From positions 124,001 through 188,000 of the forward strand of contig NZ_FXZD01000005.1 of the NCBI RefSeq assembly GCF_900169145.1: a DNA stretch of 64,000 nt. Direction: 5' to 3'. Every line of letters begins with the position of its first letter. Position 1 is the stretch's first letter. Positions 17,800 through 25,533 of the stretch are shown piece by piece. The translations under genes were made by a program, and so were the position numbers. The notes beneath the pieces were generated by a model. The model saw nothing but the letters and a program-made list of their open reading frames with translations, was not told the origin of the DNA and searched no databases. This stretch comes from Brevibacterium antiquum CNRZ 918. Lineage in GTDB: Bacteria; Actinomycetota; Actinomycetes; Actinomycetales; Brevibacteriaceae.

Positions 17800-18869
17800 G
17801 AGACTCCTTCCACACTATCCAGGACGGCAAGCACGGTGCGCGCCGTTTCAGCCCACTCGTGCATCGCAGACTCACGGGCGGCAAGAGCCTTCGCCGCGAG
17901 TTCGGCTCGGTGAGCTTCGTCGCCCAACCACCGTTCCAGCGAGTCTGCCCACGTTGAGACGTCGAGAGCCAGGCCACGACCGGCGCCAAGTGCTTCCTGT
18001 GCCCCGGTGCCCGCAGTGACGAAAGAGGGAATGGCCGCGGCCGCGGCTTCTCGCACGACCATTCCGAAGCTCTCTGCCTTCGAAGGCAGGAGAAGCAGGT
18101 CCGCGTGGCGGTAGAGGTCGTCGACAGCGTCTTTGTCGAGCTCACCCACACGCTCGACGGATGCCAGGCCCTCCAGCGCGTCATCAACGTCCTGCGCGTA
18201 AGCGGTGTCGGTGATGGGGCCGGCCAAGGTGCAGCGCCAGCCGGTGACACCCCGCCGTCGCAGCTCCTGGAGCACGCAGCTGAGAAACAGCTGGTTCTTG
18301 TTGTCCTCCATCGCACCGAGGCAGATGAAGTGAGCCGCACGCTGGCCACAGGAGTCACCGCTGCCTGCTGCTCCGACTGCGGACTGAGACGGCAACGGAG
18401 ATGGAGACGGGTCGGGCTGGGTCACGGGACGTCTGTGCGTTCCGGGCTGGGCCACCTCGGCGGTGATGCCATATCTCCGGGTCACCTCGGCGGCGGCGAA
18501 GGCACTCGGAGTCACCACTGCTGATGCTGCTCGCAGGTGCTGGGCTTCACGGTGCTCGGACGCGGGTGTCTGTGCAAGCGAATGCTGGAGCATCACGATC
18601 GGGCCCGGCAGTGACGTGGACAGACTGCACCCGATGAGCCCGTCGATGAGAACCGGGCGGCTCTGCGCATTCGGCTCACCGTGTGAACCCGATTGGCACT
18701 CGGCAACCAGCTGGCGCAGCCTGCACACGTCGTCGTCCGACGGCTCGGGCCAGGCACCGGGAGCGACGATGCGTTCGAGTCTGCCTCCTGATGCGGCACA
18801 GAGCTCGGCGTTGAAGCGCAGTCCCCCGCTGATGCGCCCGAGCTCGGGTTCGATGAGGGTGAAGTTCAC
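17796..18869 (-). CDS. Glycosyltransferase family 4-type (GT-B fold)
   Basis: 357 residues. The donor-binding half is clear: FICLGAMEDNKNQ at the start of the C-terminal domain, TLAGPITD, and the EX7E-type signature ESFGMVVREAAAAAIP near residues 266-281, which binds the nucleotide-sugar phosphate and sugar in retaining GT4 enzymes. The N-terminal acceptor domain is divergent. Starts at GTG, overlapping the PTPS-like stop (GTGA). Probably glycosylates the small molecule or lipid of this operon; the sugar and acceptor cannot be told from sequence. Confidence 0.85.
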   Translation of the reverse strand: MNFTLIEPELGRISGGLRFNAELCAASGGRLERIVAPGAWPEPSDDDVCRLRQLVAECQSGSHGEPNAQSRPVLIDGLIGCSLSTSLPGPIVMLQHSLAQTPASEHREAQHLRAASAVVTPSAFAAAEVTRRYGITAEVAQPGTHRRPVTQPDPSPSPLPSQSAVGAAGSGDSCGQRAAHFICLGAMEDNKNQLFLSCVLQELRRRGVTGWRCTLAGPITDTAYAQDVDDALEGLASVERVGELDKDAVDDLYRHADLLLLPSKAESFGMVVREAAAAAIPSFVTAGTGAQEALGAGRGLALDVSTWADSLERWLGDEAHRAELAAKALAARESAMHEWAETARTVLAVLDSVEGVS

Positions 18870-19249
18870 GGCCGATTCACAACAGTGTAGGACACCGCGG
18901 CTCGAGGGTTCTCGCGAAGGTGGACCGAGATCCCGATGTCGGGACGATCAGCGAGGGAGACGGACAGGCTGGTGCCGATGTGCTCGGCGATCGCTTCGCT
19001 CGTCGAGAAGCGTCCGGCGAAATCGGGATGCTCATCGAGGTTGGCATACTGCAGCGGTGCCAGGGCATCGTCGAGCATCTGCAGAGCCTGCCCGATGTCG
19101 AGGACGACCGAATGCTCGTCGAGCTGGTCCGAAGTGAACGTGGCTTCGACGGCGAGTGTGGCACCGTGGAGAGCCTGAGCAGGCCCGAAGAATTCGTCTG
19201 GCAGGCTGTGGGCGATCATGACGTGATCGTTGACGCTGAGGCTGAACAT
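18866..19249 (-). CDS. PTPS/QueD-like protein lacking catalytic residues
   Basis: 127 residues, the size of 6-pyruvoyl-tetrahydropterin synthase / 6-carboxy-tetrahydropterin synthase. The T-fold pattern is recognisable: first zinc His in MIAHSLP, then LHGATLAVEATF where the family has HGH, then LQYANLDEHP in place of DHXXLN, and STSEAIAEHI with the purine/pterin-anchoring Glu. So the catalytic Cys (four residues before HG) is Ala, the third zinc His is Ala, and the catalytic His is Tyr, while the substrate-anchoring Glu stays. It may bind a pterin-like or pyrimidine ligand with different chemistry, or act as a carrier. Ends exactly one base before the start of its neighbour's stop region; second gene of the operon. 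Confidence 0.78.
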   Translation of the reverse strand: MFSLSVNDHVMIAHSLPDEFFGPAQALHGATLAVEATFTSDQLDEHSVVLDIGQALQMLDDALAPLQYANLDEHPDFAGRFSTSEAIAEHIGTSLSVSLADRPDIGISVHLRENPRAAVSYTVVNRP

Positions 19250-20242
19250 TCAGGTTCCTTCTTCGTAGTCGAACACGTGGCACAGAGTCTCTGCGGCTGT
19301 CGTGGTGTCGCTGCTGAGTTCGTCCATCAGCTGCGGCAGGTCCTGCCACCGGGACGTCCCGGTGATGAGGGCGTCGAACCGGTCATCGTGGAGTGCGGAG
19401 AGTGCGGCGCGCAGTCGTTGGCTTCGAGTCCTCCGCGCGCGGTGCCCGGCGGGGACCTGGCCCACTTGGCTGGCGACGATCGACAGGCGCCTGGCGTGGA
19501 AGTCGGCACCGAGGGCCACGGTGGGGCTCGTCTCGCCGTACCACGAGGCTTCGACGACGGTCCCGTCATCGCCGGTGATCTCGAGGGCCCGCGCCAACCC
19601 GCTTTCGTTCCCCGAGGTGTGGATGACGATGTCACAGTCGTCGCCTGCATCCTCAGGGGCGAGTGCGGTCAGGCCCAAACCGGTGAGTAGGGCACGCCGT
19701 TCGGGGTTCGTGTCGATGATTTCGAGGCGCTCGAGGCGAAGGTGCGACGCCAGCAGCGCGGTGGCGGTTCCGATCATGCCCGCACCGATGATCGCCACCC
19801 TGTCACCGTAGCGCGGCGGGGACTGCCAAAGAATGTTGAGCCCGGTTTCCGCGGCGCCGGCCAGCAGGGCCCGATGGTCAGAGATTGCCTCAGGGATCGG
19901 TTCGACGTCGTCGGGGGTGACCAGATGGTGACTGTGGTGGGGCAGCAGTCCGAAGACACGGGTCCCGAGCCACTCGGCCGGTCCTTCATCGACAACACCG
20001 ACAGCGAGATATCCGTAGGAGACAGGAAAGGGAAAGTCACCCAATTGGTGCGGTGCGCGCATGAGTTCGGCGATCCGCGTCGGCACTCGACCGGTGTGAA
20101 CGAGGGCTTCGGTGCCCTTCGATACCGCCGAGGCGGTCGTGCGGACCCGCATCATTCGTTCTGCGCCGGCTCCTGCGTGAGGGGTCGTCACCTGCCTCCA
20201 ACATCCCTGTCGGTGGGCCTCGGTCCAGTACTGCCAAGCCAT
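19250..20242 (-). CDS. Medium-chain dehydrogenase, BchC-like
   Basis: 330 residues of the MDR fold. The Rossmann motif is VAIIGAGMIGTATALLASHL with an acidic strand-2 end (EIIDTNPER), which favours NAD(H). The N-terminal catalytic domain has SAVSKGTEALVHTGRVP and APHQLGDFPFPVSYGYLAVG, resembling BchC (bacteriochlorophyllide hydroxyethyl dehydrogenase), and lacks the Cys/His zinc ligands of ordinary alcohol dehydrogenases. First gene of the coupled operon that continues through PTPS-like, GT4, methyltransferase and flippase genes. TAGAAT 6 nt before the ATG suggests a leaderless promoter. Oxidises or reduces a hydroxyl on an unknown intermediate. Confidence 0.82.
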   Translation of the reverse strand: MAWQYWTEAHRQGCWRQVTTPHAGAGAERMMRVRTTASAVSKGTEALVHTGRVPTRIAELMRAPHQLGDFPFPVSYGYLAVGVVDEGPAEWLGTRVFGLLPHHSHHLVTPDDVEPIPEAISDHRALLAGAAETGLNILWQSPPRYGDRVAIIGAGMIGTATALLASHLRLERLEIIDTNPERRALLTGLGLTALAPEDAGDDCDIVIHTSGNESGLARALEITGDDGTVVEASWYGETSPTVALGADFHARRLSIVASQVGQVPAGHRARRTRSQRLRAALSALHDDRFDALITGTSRWQDLPQLMDELSSDTTTAAETLCHVFDYEEGT

Positions 20243-20248
20243 ACGTGC

Positions 20249-20254
20249 ATTCTA
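20249..20254 (-). promoter_or_regulatory. -10 hexamer TAGAAT of a putative leaderless promoter for the five-gene operon
   Basis: On the minus strand TAGAAT is followed by 6 nt and the ATG of the BchC-like gene; no ribosome-binding site is present. It would drive the whole coupled operon down to 15956. Confidence 0.5.
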
Positions 20255-20326
20255 ACAGCGCAGGTGAGTTCGGGTAGCGGGCAGCATTCGACTGCTGCGT
20301 CGGCCGCTCATACCCCACCTGGTTGA

Positions 20327-20362
20327 GGGCAAGCCCCGCCGCATCAGCGACGGGGCTTGCCC
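20327..20362 (-). terminator. Hairpin terminator after doxX-like gene
   Basis: A perfect 12-bp inverted repeat (GGGCAAGCCCCG / CGGGGCTTGCCC) around a 12-nt loop, 25 nt after the DoxX stop on the minus strand. No strong T-run follows; it also separates the gene from the operon beginning at 20242. Confidence 0.65.
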
Positions 20363-20387
20363 ACGATCGTCATTCTTGCGACGAAGC

Positions 20388-20840
20388 TCAGGCATGCACG
20401 CGCTTGGGCCGGTCGAAGGCGAGTGCAGCCAGGGCAAGTGCACCGACGAGCAGTCCAAAGTCGCGCAGGGCGATGTCGAAGTACGTTCCCATCGAGACGA
20501 GGTCGATGATGATGCCGGCCAGCCAGGCGACGACGAGCAGCGATCCGAACTTCGGTGCGATGGCCACGGCGAGTCCGGCGATGATCTCGATGATGCCGAT
20601 GGCAAACATTGCCTGATGAGCCGTACCGGGCAGGATTCCGTCGATCCACGGTGCAAGGTAGTGATCCCAGTTGGTCAGCAGTCCGAAGAACTTGTCGAGG
20701 CCGAAGAGGATCGGGGCCACGGTGAAGACCGTGCGCAGCAGGAAGAAGGCTCGATCCGAGCCGAGGTGTGATCTCAGAGCAGTCGAGCCGGTGCCCATCG
20801 GGGCAGGTGTGGCTGCGGGGGTGGCGAGATTGTGTGACAT
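20388..20840 (-). CDS. DoxX family membrane protein
   Basis: 150 residues with four hydrophobic helices (RTVFTVAPILFGLDKFFGLL, then GIIEIIAGLAVAIAP, LLVVAWLAGIIIDL, LLVGALALAALAF), the standard DoxX four-helix layout. DoxX-like proteins take part in redox or thiol stress responses in some bacteria. Good ribosome site (GAAAGGA) 7 nt before the ATG. It is divergent from an ECF sigma/anti-sigma pair, and the shared upstream region has GGTAAGA(A)CC facing both ways, suggesting it is a target of that sigma factor (inference). Confidence 0.88.
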   Translation of the reverse strand: MSHNLATPAATPAPMGTGSTALRSHLGSDRAFFLLRTVFTVAPILFGLDKFFGLLTNWDHYLAPWIDGILPGTAHQAMFAIGIIEIIAGLAVAIAPKFGSLLVVAWLAGIIIDLVSMGTYFDIALRDFGLLVGALALAALAFDRPKRVHA

Positions 20841-20909
20841 GATCGCGTCCTTTCAGGGTCGAGATCGCCTGATGGCATTCTTTGCCCTGTTCGTGTCGCA
20901 TCCTCAAGA

Positions 20910-20961
20910 GGTTCTTACCCCGATCCCAAATGAGAATTGTCTTCCCACTCCCGGTAAGACC
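20910..20961. promoter_or_regulatory. Divergent GGTAAGAACC / GGTAAGACC motif pair
   Basis: GGTAAGAACC (minus strand, 20910-20919) and GGTAAGACC (plus strand, 20953-20961) point towards doxX and the sigma gene respectively. Candidate promoter or operator elements of an autoregulated sigma factor; position alone cannot tell which. Confidence 0.35.
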
Positions 20962-21106
20962 GACCGCACCGGCTGACACTCACGGAGTATGACCGTTTCA
21001 GCACAGCGTCGGATGACTTCTCTCAGCAGGACCCGCCTGAGCATGTCTCCGCTGAGCAATGCTCCTCGAAGCTCTGCCCTTCTCAACCCGACATGGTGGT
21101 GGCACA

Positions 21107-21760
21107 ATGACGATCGTGAGTGATCTCCCCGTCTCCGGCGGTGACGAAATGCGCGAGGACAACTGGCACCACCACCTCGGCGCCGGTGGTTCTGTCGGAC
21201 TCGACGCGCAGCGACAACTGCACGAACTGCTGCTCAAGGCCACGCGCTTACAGGTGTGGCGCCTGCGCCACCAACTGCCGGGGGCGGGGACGACCGACCT
21301 CGACGATCTGGCTCAGCAGGCCGCCGATGATGCGCACCTGGCGGTGCTGCGCAAGATCGACACGTTCGAAGGGCGCAGCAGGTTCAGCACCTGGGTGTAC
21401 AAGTTCGGAATCCTGCACGCCGGCGTCGCAATCCGGCGGCAGGCGTGGCGACACCATGAGGTCGCACTGTCAGAGACCCTGCCGCTCATCGATCCGGAAC
21501 ACTCCCCGGCCAGCATCGCCGAAGGCGGTGACCTGCGACAGGCAGTTCAGGAGGCGATCGCCTCGGCACTGATGTCACATCAGCGGCAGGTCGTCATCGC
21601 ACTGCTCATCGATGACGTTCCCATCGACGTTCTGGCCGAGCGGATGGACACCACCCGAAACGCGCTGTACAAGAATGTCCATGATGCGAGGAAGCGACTG
21701 TGCGAGGCACTCATCGCCTCCGGCCACCTCGACGCACGATCCGGAAGGACACCATCATGA
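21107..21760 (+). CDS. ECF-type RNA polymerase sigma factor
   Basis: 217 residues from ATG 21107. Sigma-2: TTDLDDLAQQAADDAHLAVL and FEGRSRFSTWVYKFGILHAG, the latter being region 2.3/2.4. Sigma-4: MSHQRQVVIALLIDDVPIDVLAERM then TRNALYKNVHDARKRL, the -35-binding helix-turn-helix. The start is uncertain: 21059 and 21149 are in frame and no candidate has a strong Shine-Dalgarno. Its stop overlaps the start of a zinc anti-sigma-like gene (ATGA), the usual arrangement for regulator and inhibitor. Likely directs RNA polymerase to a small stress regulon, perhaps including doxX. Confidence 0.87.
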   Translation: MTIVSDLPVSGGDEMREDNWHHHLGAGGSVGLDAQRQLHELLLKATRLQVWRLRHQLPGAGTTDLDDLAQQAADDAHLAVLRKIDTFEGRSRFSTWVYKFGILHAGVAIRRQAWRHHEVALSETLPLIDPEHSPASIAEGGDLRQAVQEAIASALMSHQRQVVIALLIDDVPIDVLAERMDTTRNALYKNVHDARKRLCEALIASGHLDARSGRTPS

Positions 21761-21981
21761 CCGACCCCACCAATCAGCCGCTGTCGCCGGACGTGGTCGA
21801 CAAGCTGCTCAAGGACACGGACCCGTATCTGTCCTGCGACGACTGCTTCGCCCGCATCGACGAGTACGTCGAGCACAGACTCGCCGATCCGACGTATCAG
21901 GACGAACTCATGGACGTGCACCTGTCCGGATGCGAGGTGTGCGCCGAGGAGGCCCGAACCCTGACTGCGCTGCTGTCCTGA
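21757..21981 (+). CDS. Small zinc-finger anti-sigma-like protein
   Basis: 74 residues, soluble, no membrane helix. It contains CDDC near residue 25 and the zinc anti-sigma signature HX3CX2C in HLSGCEVCAEE near the C-terminus. Start at 21757 overlaps the sigma stop (ATGA). It is much shorter than membrane-bound anti-sigma factors and ends just after the zinc motif, so it resembles cytoplasmic redox-responsive inhibitors such as RsrA but smaller. By position it should bind and hold the upstream sigma factor. Confidence 0.75.
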   Translation: MTDPTNQPLSPDVVDKLLKDTDPYLSCDDCFARIDEYVEHRLADPTYQDELMDVHLSGCEVCAEEARTLTALLS

Positions 21982-22062
21982 CCGCTCTGCTGTCTTGATC
22001 GGGATGAGCGCGAGGACCAGCCACAGGAGGGCCGCGCCCACACCGGTCGGAGGACTACCGCA

Positions 22063-23319
22063 TCAGAGGAACGGACGCATGGGCCGCAGCACCCATTCCG
22101 CGGCCTGGGTCAGCTGATGGCGGTCCAGCCAATCCGGTCCGAGCTCCTGGCTGTGCTCGGCGTCAGCGAGGAACGTCTTCTCCATCTCCGCAGCGAAATC
22201 GCTGTCGATGACCTCGACGTTGGTCTCGTAGTTGAAGGTCAGGGAGAGACGGTCGATGTTCGCGGTGCCCACTGTCGACCACTTCCCGTCAACCGTGGCG
22301 ATCTTCGCGTGGATCATCGATGCCGTGTACAGAAGAACTGTGACCTTCGAGCGCACCATCTGCTCGAAGAACCCCCGAGACAGATAGTCGCCGAGGATGT
22401 GGTTGGATTCCTGCGGCACCATGACTCTGACATCGACGCCGCGTTCGGCTGCCTCCATCAGAGATTTGAGAAGCTGCTGGTCAGGAATGAAGTACGGAGT
22501 AGTGAGCCAGATGCGATCCTGTGCGCGTTCGAAGGCGTTGAGATACATGGACCGGATCGGATAGATCAGCTGGATCGGCTGATTGGCTGAGACCCGGATC
22601 TTCGACTCCCACGCTGAGGGTGCGACCCACGCGATCTGCTCATCGGCGTCGTGGTATTCGTTCCACACCTGGCAGATGGAATGGCGCAGTCCCCAGGTGC
22701 CGGGTCCAGTCACTTTGAGGTGGGTGTCTCGCCAGTGCCGGGCGTAGAGCGAGCCGATGTTGAAACCGCCCACATAGGCCACATCGTTGTCGATGACGAG
22801 GATCTTCGAATGATTGAGCCCGGAATAGCGCAGTGGGCCCTTCCAGAACTTCCTCGCCACGGTCGACAGGCGCAGAACCTTGATGCGATCATCCAGCTGG
22901 GCGTAGAACGAGCGCGGGATGGTCAGGTTGGCGAACCCGTCGTAGATGAGGTGGATGTCGACGCCGCGCTGCGCTGCGGCATTGAAGGCGTCGACGAACC
23001 TCTGACCCATCTCGTCGTTCTTCCAGATGAAGGTCTCCATCTGAATCGACTCCGTTGCGGAGCCGATCACCTCGAGCATGTCCTCATACAGGGTCTCACC
23101 GTCGGTGAAGATGCTCAGCTGGGAGCCTTCGACGCTCGAGTGGAAGATGCCCGGTCGCGGAGCCTCCCTCTGCTCGCGGTCGCGCTTCTGCAGCAGATCG
23201 ATGACCATCGATGCTCCGATAGTGGCCGGAATCAGCGCGGCGGCCCCGGCAGCGACCAGGGGCGCGATATTGCGGAGTCTCTCAAAGCCGTGCTTCTTCT
23301 TCAGCGGATTGAATCCCAT
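22063..23319 (-). CDS. Cardiolipin synthase / phospholipase D-like phosphatidyltransferase
   Basis: 418 residues, one N-terminal membrane helix (IAPLVAAGAAALIPATIG) and two PLD domains. Both HKD motifs are complete: HSKILVIDNDVAYVGGFN near residue 170 and HAKIATVDGKWSTVGTAN near residue 340. They form one active site that joins phosphatidyl groups to make cardiolipin, or acts on related phosphodiesters. Standard bacterial Cls has two N-terminal helices, so this is the shorter ClsB/ClsC-like form. TAAAGT 8 nt before the ATG suggests a leaderless start. Confidence 0.88.
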   Translation of the reverse strand: MGFNPLKKKHGFERLRNIAPLVAAGAAALIPATIGASMVIDLLQKRDREQREAPRPGIFHSSVEGSQLSIFTDGETLYEDMLEVIGSATESIQMETFIWKNDEMGQRFVDAFNAAAQRGVDIHLIYDGFANLTIPRSFYAQLDDRIKVLRLSTVARKFWKGPLRYSGLNHSKILVIDNDVAYVGGFNIGSLYARHWRDTHLKVTGPGTWGLRHSICQVWNEYHDADEQIAWVAPSAWESKIRVSANQPIQLIYPIRSMYLNAFERAQDRIWLTTPYFIPDQQLLKSLMEAAERGVDVRVMVPQESNHILGDYLSRGFFEQMVRSKVTVLLYTASMIHAKIATVDGKWSTVGTANIDRLSLTFNYETNVEVIDSDFAAEMEKTFLADAEHSQELGPDWLDRHQLTQAAEWVLRPMRPFL

Positions 23320-23439
23320 AGCGAATCACTTTAGCGTCTGGAACCGATCTGGCCACGACGATTTCACCGATCACGGGTGATATGGAGGAAGTATTGCCGA
23401 ATCGATCAACTTCCGCTCGGAATCAGGGACAACCCTCGC

Positions 23440-23943
23440 CTAACGCAGGTCGAAGTCGACCCCGCGCTCCTCGGGAGGGCGGGGTCCAAGTATTCGTCGA
23501 TCCGCCTCGGCGATGGGGACATCGTTGATGCTGGCCTCCCTGCGCGCCATGAGACCGATGTCGGTGAATTCCCACAGTTCGTTGCCGTAGCTGCGCCACC
23601 ACTGCTCGTCGGCATCATGCCATTCGTACTGGAAGCGCACAGCGATGCGGTCATCGGTGAACGACCACAGGCTCTTGCGCAGGACGTAGTCGCATTCGCG
23701 CTCCCACTTGCGGGTCAGGAATGCCACGATCTCCTCCCGGCCGGTCACGAACTCATCGCGGTTGCGCCACACCGAATCGGGTGTGTACGCCAGCGCGACC
23801 TTCTGCGGGTCGCGGGTGTTCCACGCATCCTCCGCCCCCTGCACTTTCTGCGCGGCGGTCTCGGCGGTGAACGGCGGGAAGGGCGGGCGGGCCTCTGCCG
23901 GCGCCTCTGATGCTGACTCTGCTGCTGGCTCAGACTCTGACAT
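23440..23943 (-). CDS. DUF1348 protein, NTF2-like (SnoaL) fold
   Basis: 167 residues from ATG 23943, preceded by GAGAGGG 5 nt upstream; an open frame reaches 23982 without a ribosome site. The body matches the DUF1348 family: [40 protein letters not shown] and [20 protein letters not shown]. These small alpha+beta proteins have a cone-shaped pocket; function unknown. The N-terminal 25 residues are Glu/Ala/Ser-rich. Confidence 0.85.
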   Translation of the reverse strand: MSESEPAAESASEAPAEARPPFPPFTAETAAQKVQGAEDAWNTRDPQKVALAYTPDSVWRNRDEFVTGREEIVAFLTRKWERECDYVLRKSLWSFTDDRIAVRFQYEWHDADEQWWRSYGNELWEFTDIGLMARREASINDVPIAEADRRILGPRPPEERGVDFDLR

Positions 23944-24045
23944 TTTGATCCCTCTCAGTCCTGGCGAAGTGGTGTTCTTCAATCACTGTAGCCCTGAGCG
24001 TCGTCATCGGCAGTGGACTCGTCTGGCCCGAAACTTCCGGCCGCA

Positions 24046-24100
24046 GAAGCACTGCGGCGCCCCAACCCTTATTTGGGTTGAGGCGCCGCAGTGGTGCTTC
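24046..24100 (-). terminator. Long hairpin terminator downstream of the GPGG gene
   Basis: An imperfect inverted repeat: 24046-24068 pairs with 24075-24100 around TTATTT, with a GGCGCCGCA/TGCGGCGCC core, a short bulge and one mismatch. It begins 6 nt after the stop of the 47-residue gene on the minus strand. Confidence 0.75.
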
Positions 24101-24106
24101 AGCAGG

Positions 24107-24250
24107 TCAGGTGAAGATGCTCACTCCGCCTGGGCCGACGAGACAGCCGACGACGATGAGGACGACGCCCCACAGGATCTGCTTGCGGAAGATCGCGAAG
24201 ATGCCCGAAATGACGAGCAGCGCGGCAATGATCCAAAGGATAGTAGCCAT
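24107..24250 (-). CDS. GPGG-motif small membrane protein (47 aa)
   Basis: A 47-residue gene, MATILWIIAALLVISGIF... ending LVGPGGVSIFT. Two hydrophobic helices are joined by a short basic turn (RKQ), and the C-terminus carries the GPGG motif that names this actinobacterial small-protein family. AAGGGA lies 8 nt before the ATG, and a strong terminator hairpin follows the stop, so it is a complete monocistronic gene. Function unknown. The preceding gene on the same strand is the repeat-rich membrane protein. Confidence 0.8.
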   Translation of the reverse strand: MATILWIIAALLVISGIFAIFRKQILWGVVLIVVGCLVGPGGVSIFT

Positions 24251-24323
24251 TGTCTTGTCCCTTCTGTTTCACACTTGGTGTTGCACCAACAGGACTGTTT
24301 GCCTGTCGGGGTCTGAGGAACTC

Positions 24324-25346
24324 TCAGTGCCGCGGAGTGTCCGGGTCTTCGAAGTTCCTGCCCTCTGCGGCACGTGGATCGTAACTTTGGTCGGTGAACC
24401 GAGGATCATTCTCAGCGGCTCGTGGGTCATCCGCGACTGGACGGTTGCCGCCCATACGGTAGTCGTCCTCGACCGGACGGTTGTTGTCCGCCACCGGTCG
24501 GTTATCGTCGACGACAGGGCGATCACTGTGTTCGACAGGCTCACGGCCTGCCCCGTTGTCCGCAACACGCGGATCATGATCGACAGGCGCCTGACGCTGG
24601 TCGGCGACCCGAGGATCGTTGGCGACGGGCTGCTGGTCGGCGACAGGTCCTCGGTCATCGACGCGAGGATCGTGAGCCGGACGACGATCGTCAGCGGGAC
24701 GACGATCGTCAGCAACGCGAGGATCGTCAGCAATGCGAGAGTCATCGGCAGCGTGACGTTCGTCTGCTACCGGACGTGCGTCGGCGACAGGACGCTCGTC
24801 GGCAACCTGACGCTCGTCAGCAACCCGACGCTCGTCGGCAACTCGACGGTCATCGGCTACCCGACGATCATCGGCAACCCGAGGGTCGTGATCACGATGG
24901 TGTTTGTCCGCTGCATGACCGTCTCCGGCAACCGCTCCGGGAGCCGGCTTCCGATTGCCATGCGCGTCCACGTCAGGATCGAGCTCATCGGCGTGCTTGA
25001 GCTTGCGTTCGTGCTCAAGACGCGTCTCCTTGGCCCGACGATCGCGTTCAGCGGCGTCGGCGTCCAGCTTCTCGGCCTCGGCGGCCTTGCGCTTGGCTTC
25101 TGCAGCCTGAACTTCAGCGTCGGCGTCGGCCTTCTTCGCTTCGGCCTTGCGGTGTTCGGCGTCCGCTTCCCGAGCATGGACTTCATGCTGGTTTGCGGCG
25201 GTTTCCTGCCGGATCCGGGCGGCCTCCTTGCGCTGGTGTTCGCGCTTCTTAGCCGCGGCCTTTCGGCTGACCGCGATGATGATGCCGACGACAATCAGAA
25301 CTACGACGATCGCTACGACTATCCAGATGATGGTAGTTGTACTCAT
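24324..25346 (-). CDS. Membrane-anchored coiled-coil protein with degenerate VADDRR/VADERR repeats
   Basis: 340 residues in three parts: an N-terminal membrane helix (IIWIVVAIVVVLIVVGIIIA), a charged Ala/Lys/Glu coiled coil (about 27-125; EAKKADADAEVQAAEAKRKA), and a C-terminal disordered region (about 150-335) of six- to ten-residue repeats such as DPRVADD, RRVADER and RPVADAR, extremely rich in Asp and Arg. The orientation is probably out-in with the repeats in the cytoplasm, by the positive-inside rule. No catalytic domain. The repeats are visible in the DNA as imperfect 18- and 21-bp units (24600-24900) and should be length-variable. I do not recognise a named family. Confidence 0.7.
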   Translation of the reverse strand: MSTTTIIWIVVAIVVVLIVVGIIIAVSRKAAAKKREHQRKEAARIRQETAANQHEVHAREADAEHRKAEAKKADADAEVQAAEAKRKAAEAEKLDADAAERDRRAKETRLEHERKLKHADELDPDVDAHGNRKPAPGAVAGDGHAADKHHRDHDPRVADDRRVADDRRVADERRVADERQVADERPVADARPVADERHAADDSRIADDPRVADDRRPADDRRPAHDPRVDDRGPVADQQPVANDPRVADQRQAPVDHDPRVADNGAGREPVEHSDRPVVDDNRPVADNNRPVEDDYRMGGNRPVADDPRAAENDPRFTDQSYDPRAAEGRNFEDPDTPRH

Positions 25347-25520
25347 GCGCTCTCTCCTTGCTGTCTATTCGGTTCTCATTGATCATGTGGACCCGATCAA
25401 CAGGTTAATTTCATAGTTGCACGGCATGTCACCTCTGACAAGCGCATGAACAGTAACAACTTCGGTGTGTCGAGTGCACTTTGGCACCAACGGACCCTTT
25501 TATTGCACCTTTCGTCCTTC

Positions 25521-25526
25521 TAGTAT
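25521..25526 (+). promoter_or_regulatory. -10 hexamer TAGTAT of a putative leaderless promoter
   Basis: TAGTAT ends 7 nt before ATG 25534 of the DUF998 reading frame; no Shine-Dalgarno between. Confidence 0.4.
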
Positions 25527-25533
25527 CTGCGGC

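Noticed and set aside
24600..24900. CRISPR or satellite array
   Set aside because: The repeats are codons for degenerate VADDRR-type peptide units inside an open gene.
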